Assembly: GCF_902498995.1 (NCBI RefSeq)
Contig: NZ_CABVLY010000001.1
Location: forward strand, 1-64,000
Length of the DNA stretch: 64,000 nucleotides
From: Burkholderia anthina
GTDB taxonomy: Bacteria > Pseudomonadota > Gammaproteobacteria > Burkholderiales > Burkholderiaceae
Direction of reading: 5' to 3'
Part shown: piece by piece, positions 8,459 to 16,629 of the stretch
How positions within the stretch are numbered: the stretch's first letter is position 1
How the letters are laid out: the number at the start of each line of letters is the position of its first letter
The notes under the pieces: generated by a model
The model's input: only the letters and a program-made list of their open reading frames with translations
Databases searched by the model: none
Told to the model about the DNA's origin: nothing
Position numbers and translations under genes: made by a program

Positions 8459-9084
8459 CAGTTCGCGGCGACGGGTTGCAGGCGCATCAGCGAATGGTCG
8501 CCGTCGGCCTGCCGGATCGCGACGCTGCGCAGCGCGTCGCGCGTGCCTTCGAGCGTGATCGTGCTGACCACCTTCAGCATCCGCGAATCGAGCGGCGTGA
8601 GCGTCAGCGTCCAGTCGTCGCCGCGTCCGGCGAGCGCGACCTTGTAGACCTGCTCGAGCGCGAAGCGGTTGCCGGAGAGCGTCGCGCGGATGCTGTCGAT
8701 GAACGCGCCGAGTTCCGGGTAGCGAGACAGCGCGAGCGTGTACTTGTGGTTGTTGCGCTCGACGGTGAGCATGTCGCCGTCGACGACGAGATGTTCGGGC
8801 TTCGGGCTCAGCGTGTGCTTCTCGAGATGGTCGGGCGCGACGAACACGAGTTCGCCCGACGATTCGATCGGTTGCGCGGCGATCGACAGGGTCTTCGTCT
8901 CGGTGAACGTCGCGCGGCCGGACTTGTGCTGCGCGAGCGTCGACATCAGCCGGTCGAGCGTCCACGCCGAGCCGGTGTCGGCGGCATGCGCGGGCGTCGC
9001 CAGCGCGACGGCGGCCGTGACGGCGAACGTGCGCACCGCGCGGCGCAGCGCGAGCGGAAGCCAGGAGCGGTGAACGGCGGTCAT
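8458..9084 (-). CDS. LolA-like periplasmic carrier
   Basis: A 208-residue exported protein with a signal peptide (positively charged start, then VTAAVALATPAHA, cleavage after AHA). The mature part fits the LolA/outer-membrane lipoprotein carrier fold: an early LMSTLAQHKSGRATFTETK segment, then alternating beta strands such as LVFVAPDHLEKH and LVVDGDMLTVER. This dedicated homologue is typical of aryl-polyene clusters and probably ferries the acylated product across the periplasm, working with the adjacent MMPL exporter. It is not the housekeeping LolA, which would sit elsewhere. Confidence 0.85.
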   Translation of the reverse strand: MTAVHRSWLPLALRRAVRTFAVTAAVALATPAHAADTGSAWTLDRLMSTLAQHKSGRATFTETKTLSIAAQPIESSGELVFVAPDHLEKHTLSPKPEHLVVDGDMLTVERNNHKYTLALSRYPELGAFIDSIRATLSGNRFALEQVYKVALAGRGDDWTLTLTPLDSRMLKVVSTITLEGTRDALRSVAIRQADGDHSLMRLQPVAAN

Positions 9085-10055
9085 GCGTCGGAATCCCTCG
9101 TGGCGGTCAGATCGGTATGCGCGCGCGCATCGTCGCGGCGCGCGGCGATCTCGTCGCTCCGCCAGAAATCGAAATAGTTGAACCAGTTGTACGGCGCCGC
9201 GCGGCAGTACCGGTCGAGCAGCGCGACGTAGCGCGCGAGCGCCGCGTCGACGGCCGCCGCGCGCGCATCGCGGCGCACGTCGGAGAAGTCGGCGAGCGTC
9301 TCGAAGTGCACATCGTAGCGGTTGCCGTCGCGGTAAAGGCCCGTCATGAAGAGCACCGGACGCCGCAGCATCGCGGCCATGTACAGCGGCCCGAGCGGAA
9401 ACGCGGCAGGCGCGCCGAGCAGCGGCAGCCGCCGCAGCGACGCGGCCGCATCGTCGAGCAGCGTGCGGTCGGCCAGCATGCCGACCATGCAGTTCGCGTC
9501 GAGCCGCTCGCGCACTTTCAGCATCGAGTCGACCTGTCCGAGCGGAATCACTTCGGGCTTCGCGGCCGGGTTCACGGCGGCGAGCGTCGCGTTGATCTTG
9601 CGCGCGTTTTCTTCATACATCGTGACGACGACGCGCAGGTCCGGACGCGTGCGGCCGATTGCGCGCACGACTTCGAAGCTGCCGAGGTGTGCGCCCAGCA
9701 TGAACGCGCCGCGCCCGCCGGCGAGCGCGTCGTCGACGAGCGTTGCGCCGTGCAGCCGGATGTCGAACAGGTCGAAGCGGCCGTTCATCAGGTAGATGCG
9801 ATCGTGGATCGTCGCCGCGAACGTGAACACGTGGCGGTACACGTCGCGCCAGCGCGCGGGACGGCCGAGCGCGCGGCGCAGATAGTCGCGCGACGCCGCG
9901 CAGGCGGCCGGCGAGAACAGCACGAAATACGCGGCGATGACGTGCAGCACGACGCGCGACGGCCGTCGACCGAAGTACAGCGAGATCCACGTCATCGCGC
10001 GCAGCAGCGCGGCGTTGCTGCGCTCCTGGCGCTCGGCCCACGCGGTGCGTTTCAT
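9081..10055 (-). CDS. LpxL/HtrB-like acyltransferase
   Basis: A 324-residue lysophospholipid-acyltransferase-type membrane enzyme. A hydrophobic segment near residues 35-55 (VVLHVIAAYFVLFSPAAC) anchors it. HLGSFE at about residue 130 matches the catalytic HX4D/E block of LpxL-family proteins, and NWFNYFDFW near the C-terminus is also family-like. In aryl-polyene clusters such enzymes are thought to transfer acyl or polyenoyl groups onto the lipid anchor. Its gene overlaps both neighbours by four bases (ATGA), so ligase, acyltransferase and carrier are translationally linked. Confidence 0.87.
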   Translation of the reverse strand: MKRTAWAERQERSNAALLRAMTWISLYFGRRPSRVVLHVIAAYFVLFSPAACAASRDYLRRALGRPARWRDVYRHVFTFAATIHDRIYLMNGRFDLFDIRLHGATLVDDALAGGRGAFMLGAHLGSFEVVRAIGRTRPDLRVVVTMYEENARKINATLAAVNPAAKPEVIPLGQVDSMLKVRERLDANCMVGMLADRTLLDDAAASLRRLPLLGAPAAFPLGPLYMAAMLRRPVLFMTGLYRDGNRYDVHFETLADFSDVRRDARAAAVDAALARYVALLDRYCRAAPYNWFNYFDFWRSDEIAARRDDARAHTDLTATRDSDA

Positions 10056-11791
10056 GGCCGCGCGCCGTCCTGCGGGCCCGGCGGGGCGGACAGCATGCCG
10101 GTCGCGACGTCGCGCGGGCCGACCCGCAGCGTGAAGCGGATCGCGCCGCCGGCCGCCGCCTCGAACGCGAGGTCGACCGGTTCGCCGGGCGCGACCGGGC
10201 TCAGGAATTTCGCGGAAGCGAGCCGCCACGTGTGCAGCGGGCGGTTCAGCGACGCGCCGAGTGCTGCGATCGCGTGATCGAGCAGCACGACGCCCGGCAC
10301 GATCGGATGACCGGGGAAATGACCGGGCAGCGCCGGATGATCGGCGGGAATCGTGAACGCGAGCGGCCGCGCGTCGGCCGTGGCGGTGCGCGCGTGCCGG
10401 GCGACGAGCGCGGCGAGCACGTCGCGCGGCAGCTTGCCGGTTTCGTTGCGCGGCAATGCCTCGACGAACACGAGCGGGCGCGGCATGAATGCGGAATCGA
10501 TCCGTTCGCGCAGCGCGCGCTGCAGTTCGGCTGCGGCAAGCGTCGGCGCGACCACGAGCGCAACCAGACGCGTGACGGATTCGCGGTCGGCCTCGCCGTT
10601 GGCCGGCGCGGTGTCGTCCGGCATGAAGAACACGCCGTCGACCACACCGGCAATCGCGTTCAACTGATGATTCAGGTACGCGAGCGACGTGCGCTTGCCG
10701 GCGATGTTGACGAGGTCGGCCTTGCGGCCGTGCAGCAGGAACCGGCCGTCGTCGAGCAGTTCGAGCGCGTCGCCCATCGGCACGGGCGTCTCGACGTGCC
10801 CGCCCGACACCCACACGGTCGGCCCGCCGTCGTCGCTCGCATGGCCGTGATCCGTTGTGTCATGCGTGTCGCGCGCGTCGAGCCGGATCTCCGGGAACAA
10901 CGACCAGGCCGCGCCCTGCGACGTGCGGCGCGTGGCGATCTGGCCGGTCTCGGTGCTGCCGTAGATTTCGACGAGCGGCGCGTGGAGCGCGGCTTCGGCT
11001 TCGCACGCGAGTTTTTCCGACAGCGGCGCGGTGGCCGACAGCACGAGCGCGGCCGGCGGCAGCGCATGGCCGGCCGACAGCAGTGCGCGCAGGTGGGTCG
11101 GCGACGTGACGAGCACGCGCGGCTGCGGGATGGCCTGCAACGCCTCGCGAATGTCGACCGGGTAGAACGGCTGGCGGTTGCTGAACGCGAGGCCGCCGAT
11201 CAGCGCGAGCAGCACCGTCGATTCGAAGCCGTACATGTGCTGCGCGGGCACGGTGCCGATCAGCGTGGCCGCGTCGCCGTCGAGCAGGCCGAGGCGGTCG
11301 GCCGCGGCGCGCACGCAGCCGACGAGGAAGCCCCAGGTCTTGCGGTGCGGCACCGGCGCGCCGGTCGAGCCGGACGTGAACACGTACGCCATGATCCGCG
11401 CCGCGTCGATCCGCGGCACCACGAAGTGCGCGTCGCCGGCAAGCGCGGCGGGGGCGGCGTCCGGATACGCGAAGCGCGGCAGGTCGATCGTGCAGTCCGG
11501 CGCGTCGTGCAGGCAGAACGCATCCGGCGCGAACGACGCGAGCTGGCGAACCGTTTCCGGCGTGTGCGTCGACGGCAGCAGGCTGATCCTGCCGGCGACG
11601 AGCGCCGCGCACAGGCTGACGGCGAAGCGGTAGCGGTCGCGGCACACGTTGAACACGTGGCCGCCGGCGGGCAGCGCGGCGGCCACGCGCATGACGTCGG
11701 CGACGAACGCACGCACGGTGACGGGCGAGCCGTCGCGCCAGGCGATCGTCTGGTCCGGCGAGGAATGGAATACCAGCGGGTGAGTCGGCAT
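10052..11791 (-). CDS. Acyl/aryl-AMP ligase fused to a FabA/FabZ-like hot-dog domain
   Basis: A 579-residue two-domain protein. Residues about 1-450 are an adenylate-forming ligase: the FTSGSTGAP phosphate loop, the EIYGSTETGQ motif and a C-terminal lysine region around RNETGKLPRD. Residues about 465-570 form a hot-dog domain with HPALPGHFPGHPIVPGVVLLD, the FabZ/ApeI-type active-site stretch. The ligase half probably activates the hydroxybenzoate starter for loading on the carrier protein, and the other half dehydrates chain intermediates. In E. coli-type clusters these are separate genes. It starts 65 bp after the COG4648 gene. Confidence 0.88.
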   Translation of the reverse strand: MPTHPLVFHSSPDQTIAWRDGSPVTVRAFVADVMRVAAALPAGGHVFNVCRDRYRFAVSLCAALVAGRISLLPSTHTPETVRQLASFAPDAFCLHDAPDCTIDLPRFAYPDAAPAALAGDAHFVVPRIDAARIMAYVFTSGSTGAPVPHRKTWGFLVGCVRAAADRLGLLDGDAATLIGTVPAQHMYGFESTVLLALIGGLAFSNRQPFYPVDIREALQAIPQPRVLVTSPTHLRALLSAGHALPPAALVLSATAPLSEKLACEAEAALHAPLVEIYGSTETGQIATRRTSQGAAWSLFPEIRLDARDTHDTTDHGHASDDGGPTVWVSGGHVETPVPMGDALELLDDGRFLLHGRKADLVNIAGKRTSLAYLNHQLNAIAGVVDGVFFMPDDTAPANGEADRESVTRLVALVVAPTLAAAELQRALRERIDSAFMPRPLVFVEALPRNETGKLPRDVLAALVARHARTATADARPLAFTIPADHPALPGHFPGHPIVPGVVLLDHAIAALGASLNRPLHTWRLASAKFLSPVAPGEPVDLAFEAAAGGAIRFTLRVGPRDVATGMLSAPPGPQDGARP

Positions 11792-11856
11792 AAATCAACG
11801 GAAACGGAAGGCGGTGACCGGCGCGGCCGCGAAGCGGCGCCACGCCGGTCGTGAAT

Positions 11857-12501
11857 TCATCGTGACGGCTGCGTCGACGCGCGGTACGCACGCACCGCGT
11901 CGATCATCCGCGGCCGCGCGTCGTCGGGCAGCGCGAAGCGCCGGCACGCATGCTCGGCGGCGAACATCACGGCGACGAGCGGCAGCGACAGGTAGTTGGC
12001 GAAGGTCGACCACGCGACGATCGGCGCGGCCGCGAACATCAGCGTCGACACCGCGGCGATCGCGACGAAGAACAGCGTCCACGCGAGCGTGATGCGCCGC
12101 GTATAGCGCGCGACGGGCGGCGTGATCGTGCCGTGGATCATCGTCGCGAAGCGCGTGCAGAGCGGCATCTGGCCGGCCGCGAGCGTGCGGCCGAACAGCA
12201 GCGCCATCGCGAGGTTGAAGCTTGCGTGCTCCAGATACAAACCCCATTCGAAATGCCGCGCGAGCGGCATGCGTGCGGCCCACAGCACGGCGGCGACCAG
12301 CAGCCACGCCGGCACCAGCCATGCGCGTCGCGGCGAGCGCCACGCGGCACCGAGCGCGATCAGCAGCGGCGGCACGAGCGCCATCGCGAGGCCGAAGCCG
12401 TGCGCGCCGGGCGTCGCGGCCGCATGGTGCGCGCCGATCTGCCAGGCCGCCACCGCACCGACCGCGCCGACGCCGCGCGCGACGTTCAGCAGCGTGCTCA
12501 T
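11857..12501 (-). CDS. COG4648-type membrane protein, first gene of the leftward polyene arm
   Basis: The 214-residue protein has about five or six hydrophobic segments (for example LVPAWLLVAAVLWAA, ITLAWTLFFVAIAAVSTLMF and FANYLSLPLVAVMFAAEH). It fits the COG4648 family of uncharacterised inner-membrane proteins repeatedly found in aryl-polyene operons. The short MCTRF-like motif before the first part of the C-terminal half (MPLCTRFATMIHG) is the recognisable family stretch. The ATG at MSTLLNVARG was chosen because residues upstream in the open frame are Pro/Arg-rich and not hydrophobic. Biochemical role unknown. Confidence 0.8.
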   Translation of the reverse strand: MSTLLNVARGVGAVGAVAAWQIGAHHAAATPGAHGFGLAMALVPPLLIALGAAWRSPRRAWLVPAWLLVAAVLWAARMPLARHFEWGLYLEHASFNLAMALLFGRTLAAGQMPLCTRFATMIHGTITPPVARYTRRITLAWTLFFVAIAAVSTLMFAAAPIVAWSTFANYLSLPLVAVMFAAEHACRRFALPDDARPRMIDAVRAYRASTQPSR

Positions 12502-13086
12502 GGCCGCGCTCCATGCGTGCCGGGCAGGCGCGCGTTGCCGGCGGTCGCGGCATGGCGGCCACGCGGCAGGCAAAGCGGCGAGCGAGGCTGAGCGGAACGG
12601 TCGAACGGGCGCGGCATGGCGGCTGGAAACATCGGACGGATCGAGGCCCGGACGCAAGCGTCGGGCCGTTAAACATCATATGAAAGGCAGCCGGGGCAGG
12701 TGCATCGTCCGGCTGTCGTGCACGCACATTTTAGGGCCCCGGCACCGCGGTTCGGAGCAGGCGCGGCCGGGTTTTGTAACCGAATGTATGGCAGCGCGCT
12801 GAACGTTTCCCGATGACGATTCGTTTACATCCGAAGCGGCTCAAGCGTCTCGTGCGATCCGGTCCCGACAGGGGCCTCGGCGGGGCCCTTCAGTCTGTAA
12901 CCATTCGCGGTATACGCGTCGATACCCATCGTCTAGAATCCGCGTAACTTTTACAAACGATCCCCAGATTACGCAGGCGGGGAAGCCGGCAGACACCGGA
13001 GGGACGGAGATTTGCACGCGCCGGGCGTGCACGACAGTTGCCGTTTCCGGGCGCCTTCCGCTGCCATGGGCCGCCTGCCCGCAAGC
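12502..13086. promoter_or_regulatory. Divergent control region between the two polyene operons
   Basis: 585 bp without a convincing gene separate the leftward and rightward arms, so both promoters should lie here. The motif TGTAACC occurs at 12775 and again at 12896, followed by GTAA-CTT-TTAC at 12944-12954. A TAGAAT hexamer (12934-12939) is a plausible -10 for the rightward arm, and a reverse-strand TAAAAT near 12730 for the leftward one, but neither has a good -35. A strong purine-rich GGAGGGACGGAG ends at 13010, just before an in-frame TTG. Confidence 0.45.
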
Positions 13087-13350
13087 ATGATGAACGCACT
13101 GGAACAAGAGCTCGCCACGCTGATCATCGGCGAACTGAATCTCGAAGACGTCCCGCTTGATACGGTGACGGCCGGGACCCCGCTGTACGGCGAGGGCTTC
13201 GGGCTCGACTCCATCGACATCCTGGAAATCGCGCTGCTGATCTCGAAGAAATACGGCTTCGAGCTGCGCTCGGACAATCCGGACAACAAGCAGATCTTCG
13301 CGACGCTCGGCGCGCTTGCCGGGTACGTCGCCGCCCATCGCACGAAGTGA
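13087..13350 (+). CDS. Acyl carrier protein of the polyene cluster
   Basis: An 87-residue carrier protein. The phosphopantetheine attachment Ser is in GFGLDSIDILEIAL, near residue 44, matching the DSxE/D signature. Acidic residues dominate, as usual. It should carry the aryl starter and the growing polyene chain between ligase, ketosynthase, reductase and dehydratase. Several in-frame starts exist: ATG at 13087 or 13090 gives the normal length, ATG at 13066 and a TTG at 13012 with a strong ribosome site would add 7 or 25 residues. Many aryl-polyene clusters encode two carrier proteins; only one is visible here. Confidence 0.88.
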   Translation: MMNALEQELATLIIGELNLEDVPLDTVTAGTPLYGEGFGLDSIDILEIALLISKKYGFELRSDNPDNKQIFATLGALAGYVAAHRTK

Positions 13351-13465
13351 CGGCGGCGCGCGCGGTCGCGACGCGATACGCGGAGGATGACGGCATGCGG
13401 CGATGGTCGCTGGGCGGCACGCCGCCGCGTCGATCGAGGTGGAACGCGATGAACGGAGCAATTCG

Positions 13466-14182
13466 ATGCGGGCGCTCGTAACGGGCGGCAGCGGCGCACT
13501 CGGGCAGGCGATCTGCACGGCGCTCGCGCAGGCCGGCCATGAAGTGTGGGTGCATGCGAACCGCAATCCCGAGCACGCGGAGGCGGTCGCGCAGCGGATC
13601 GTCGCGGCCGGCGGCGCCGCGCACGCAATCGCGTTCGACGTGACCGACGCCGATGCGACGCTCGCCGCGCTCGCGCCGTTCATCGACGATGCGCCGGTGC
13701 AGATCCTCGTCAACAACGCGGGCATTCACGACGACGCGCCGCTGGCCGGGATGTCGCGCGAGCAGTGGCGCAGCGTGATCGACGTGACGCTCAACGGTTT
13801 TTTCAACGTCACGCAGCCGCTGTTGCTGCCGATGATCCGCACGCGGCGCGGCCGGATCGTCAATATCGCGTCGGTCGCCGGCGTGACCGGCAACCGCGGG
13901 CAGGCGAATTACGCCGCCGCGAAGGCGGGGCTGATCGGCGCGACGAAGTCGCTGTCGCTGGAGCTTGCGTCGCGCGGCATCACCGTGAACGCGGTCGCAC
14001 CCGGCATCATCGAATCGCCGATGGCCGAGCACGCGTTTCCCGCCGACCGGATCAAGCAGCTCGTGCCGGCGCAACGCGCGGGCCGGCCCGACGAAGTCGC
14101 GGCGATGGTCGCGTATCTGGTATCCGATGCGGCCGCCTATGTGACCGGGCAGGTGTTGTCCGTCAACGGCGGGCTCGCATGA
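13466..14182 (+). CDS. 3-oxoacyl-ACP reductase, FabG-like
   Basis: A 238-residue short-chain dehydrogenase that should reduce the 3-keto group after each condensation, using NADPH. Visible are TGGSGALGQAI (cofactor loop, residues 7-17), NNAGIHDD, the catalytic Ser in NIASVAG and YAAAK. A GGAG seven bases before the ATG fixes the start. It lies 115 bp after the carrier protein gene and belongs to the rightward polyene arm. The genus has another FabG in its housekeeping fab cluster, so this copy is probably dedicated. Confidence 0.9.
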   Translation: MRALVTGGSGALGQAICTALAQAGHEVWVHANRNPEHAEAVAQRIVAAGGAAHAIAFDVTDADATLAALAPFIDDAPVQILVNNAGIHDDAPLAGMSREQWRSVIDVTLNGFFNVTQPLLLPMIRTRRGRIVNIASVAGVTGNRGQANYAAAKAGLIGATKSLSLELASRGITVNAVAPGIIESPMAEHAFPADRIKQLVPAQRAGRPDEVAAMVAYLVSDAAAYVTGQVLSVNGGLA

Positions 14183-14284
14183 CGACGACGCACGCAGCGT
14201 CGGATTGACGCGGCGCAACGCGCGCAACGCGGCGTGTAGCAACCGTGGTGCCGCGAGCCTGCGCCGCTTAGTGAGGAAATCGAA

Positions 14285-15547
14285 GTGTCAGTGCATCCAG
14301 TCGACGCCGAACGGCGAGCGTGTTCCCTGTCGTCCGCCACGGCGGCGGTCGCGCGCGGCCGCATGGCAGCCGGGCTCGCCGCGGACGGCGGCAATCGTGC
14401 GCTGCGACTCGTCCGGATCGATCACGCGCGGCTGGCGGTGCGCCTGCACGATGCGCAACGGCGCGGCGACACGTTCGACCAGGTGTTTCCCGGCGCGCTG
14501 GGCGCGGTGTGTATCGGCGCGGCCGGCGTGTCGACCGACGCGATGGCGCGCCTGCTGACCGATGCCGCGCCCGACCTGCCGCTCGCGCCCGTACCGATGG
14601 CGCTGCTCGACGCCGGCGGTCACGCACGCGCCGGCGCCGTCTGCGAAATCTGGCAGTGCGACGCGCCCGACCTGCGCAGCGAACGGCGCGGCGCGCTGCA
14701 ATACCGCTACAGCGAAACGGCGGGGCTCGTGTTCGGCAGCATCGTCGTGCAGGAAGCGACCGGTGTGACGGGTGCGGATCGCGACGGCGGCATGCCGCTC
14801 GAACGGGCGACCCATGATGCGTACCGCGCGCTGTTCGACGTGCTCGATACGCTCGGCATCGTGCATCCGCTGCGGATCTGGAACACCGTGCCGGCGATCA
14901 ATGCGCAGCAGTTCGGAATCGAGCGCTATCGTCAGTTCAATATCGGCCGTCAGCGCGCATTCGACGCGTGCCGCCGCGCGCTGACGGGCGGCGTGCCGGC
15001 CGCGTGCGCGCTCGGTTCGATCGTGCCGGTCGCGGGCGACATGCCGCCGGCCGCGCCGCTCGCGATCCATTTCATCGCGAGCCGCACGCCGGCCGATCCG
15101 GTCGAGAACCCGCGCCAGGTCAGCGCGTATCACTACCCGGCGGAATACGGCCCGCGTGCGCCGACGTTTGCGCGCGCGGCCGCATGGAGCGACGGCGATG
15201 CGCCGCCGCTGCTGTTCGTGTCGGGCACCGCCAGCATCGTCGGACATCGCACCGCGCATCGCGGCGACGTCGTCGCGCAAACGCGCGAGACGATCGCGAA
15301 CCTGGCCGCCGTGCTCGAGCAGGCCGCGCGGCAGGGGCATGGCCCGTTCGCACTGGCCGACCTGAGCTATCGCGTCTACGTGCGCGACGCCGCCGATGCC
15401 GCGGCGCTCGCCGCGATCGAACGCGCGTTGCGCGATGCGGCCGGCCCCGACGTGCGGCCGCTGTTCGTCCACGCGGACGTGTGCCGCGACGATCTGCTGG
15501 TCGAGATCGAGGCGAGCGCCGGGCATCCGCTGGAGCCGTTGTCGTGA
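14285..15547 (+). CDS. Chorismatase of the FkbO/Hyg5/XanB2 family (hydroxybenzoate synthase)
   Basis: A 420-residue protein that probably converts chorismate to 3-hydroxybenzoate (and perhaps 4-hydroxybenzoate) plus pyruvate, giving the aryl starter for the polyene as XanB2 does for xanthomonadin in Xanthomonas. Family stretches are RYRQFNIGRQRAF, FVSGTASIVGH, AHRGDVVAQTRETIANL and the C-terminal CRDDLLVEIEA. Glu407 fits the catalytic Glu, and Cys400, seven residues before it, fits the Cys that (from memory) marks 3-hydroxybenzoate-forming Hyg5 types. It is longer than the roughly 340-residue characterised members. GTG start with GAGG eight bases upstream. Confidence 0.87.
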   Translation: MSVHPVDAERRACSLSSATAAVARGRMAAGLAADGGNRALRLVRIDHARLAVRLHDAQRRGDTFDQVFPGALGAVCIGAAGVSTDAMARLLTDAAPDLPLAPVPMALLDAGGHARAGAVCEIWQCDAPDLRSERRGALQYRYSETAGLVFGSIVVQEATGVTGADRDGGMPLERATHDAYRALFDVLDTLGIVHPLRIWNTVPAINAQQFGIERYRQFNIGRQRAFDACRRALTGGVPAACALGSIVPVAGDMPPAAPLAIHFIASRTPADPVENPRQVSAYHYPAEYGPRAPTFARAAAWSDGDAPPLLFVSGTASIVGHRTAHRGDVVAQTRETIANLAAVLEQAARQGHGPFALADLSYRVYVRDAADAAALAAIERALRDAAGPDVRPLFVHADVCRDDLLVEIEASAGHPLEPLS

Positions 15548-15672
15548 AGCGCGCGGGCCTGTCGCTGCGCGAACCGTCGACGCGCGCGGGCGGCGTCGAC
15601 GCAGCCTGTCCGCTGTCGCCCGCAGGTCATACACTTTTGTCAGGATCACCGTCTTCGCAATCGGCCGTTCCC

Positions 15673-16479
15673 ATGTCCAAGCTGCACGCCTCGTCCACTC
15701 ATCTCGTTCTGATTCCGAGCTACAACCCGGGCGCCAAGGTCGACACGACCGTGCGCAACGCCCGCGCGCAGTGGAATCCGGTGTGGGTCGTCGTCGACGG
15801 CAGCACGGACGGCAGTGCCGAGCGGCTGCAGGCGATGGCCGAGCGCGATCCGGGGCTGCGCGTGATCGTGCTGCCGGAGAACCGCGGCAAGGGCGCAGCG
15901 GTGCTCGCCGGGCTCGACGCGGCCGCCGCGAGCGGCTTCACGCACGTGCTGACGATGGATTCGGACGGCCAGCATCCGGCCCAGCTGATTCCCGACTTCA
16001 TGGCCGCGTCGCAGGCGGCGCCCGACGCGATGGTGCTCGGCCTGCCGAAGTTCGATGCGAGCGCGCCGCAACTGCGCGTGCAGGGCCGCCGGCTGTCGAA
16101 CGCGTGGGCCGACCTCGAGACGCTGTGGGCCGGGATCGGCGATTCGCTGTACGGCTTTCGCGTGTACCCGGTCGCGCCGCTCGCCGCGATCATGCACCGG
16201 CAGCCGTGGATGCGCGGCTTCGACTTCGATCCCGAAGCGGCGGTGCGACTGTGCTGGGCCGGCGTGCCGCCGATCCGCATCGAAGCGCCGGTGCGCTACT
16301 TCGGCGAGCACGAGGGCGGCGTGTCGCATTTCCACTATGGCCGCGACAACGCGCTGCTCGCATGGATGCATCTGCGGCTCTTCGCCGGTTTCGTCGCGCG
16401 GCTGCCGATGCTCGTCGCGCGACGGCTGACGCGCCGGTCGCGCTCGCCGTTCAGCCGGTCGCCGGGTCGCAGCGATTGA
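15673..16479 (+). CDS. Family-2 glycosyltransferase of the polyene cluster
   Basis: A 268-residue GT-A-fold transferase with the family-2 hallmarks: LIPSYNPG near residue 12, VVDGSTDGS, NRGKGAAVLAG and the metal-binding DSDGQHP. A C-terminal hydrophobic stretch (LRLFAGFVARLPMLVARR) suggests membrane association. It probably adds a sugar to a lipid carrier or to the polyene product; glycosyltransferases of this type recur in aryl-polyene clusters. It starts 125 bp after the chorismatase; a TACACT at 15630 could be a -10 for a separate promoter, but no -35 supports it. Last gene of the rightward arm. Confidence 0.87.
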   Translation: MSKLHASSTHLVLIPSYNPGAKVDTTVRNARAQWNPVWVVVDGSTDGSAERLQAMAERDPGLRVIVLPENRGKGAAVLAGLDAAAASGFTHVLTMDSDGQHPAQLIPDFMAASQAAPDAMVLGLPKFDASAPQLRVQGRRLSNAWADLETLWAGIGDSLYGFRVYPVAPLAAIMHRQPWMRGFDFDPEAAVRLCWAGVPPIRIEAPVRYFGEHEGGVSHFHYGRDNALLAWMHLRLFAGFVARLPMLVARRLTRRSRSPFSRSPGRSD

Positions 16480-16629
16480 TTGCGTTTTCGGCATCAATTC
16501 GCTGGATGATCGGGCATTGCGTGTCGAATCGGCAAGTAATCAAGTTGTCATGCGTTGTAAACAACTGGTAATTTTCTGCCGGATTATGCAAAATCGCCGC
16601 TCCTAAATACAACTATCGAGGGATCCGGG

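Noticed and set aside
3954..8647. Two long forward frames opposite the polyene ketosynthase, deacetylase and exporter
   Set aside because: Both are composition shadows. The reverse-strand genes carry all catalytic and transmembrane features.
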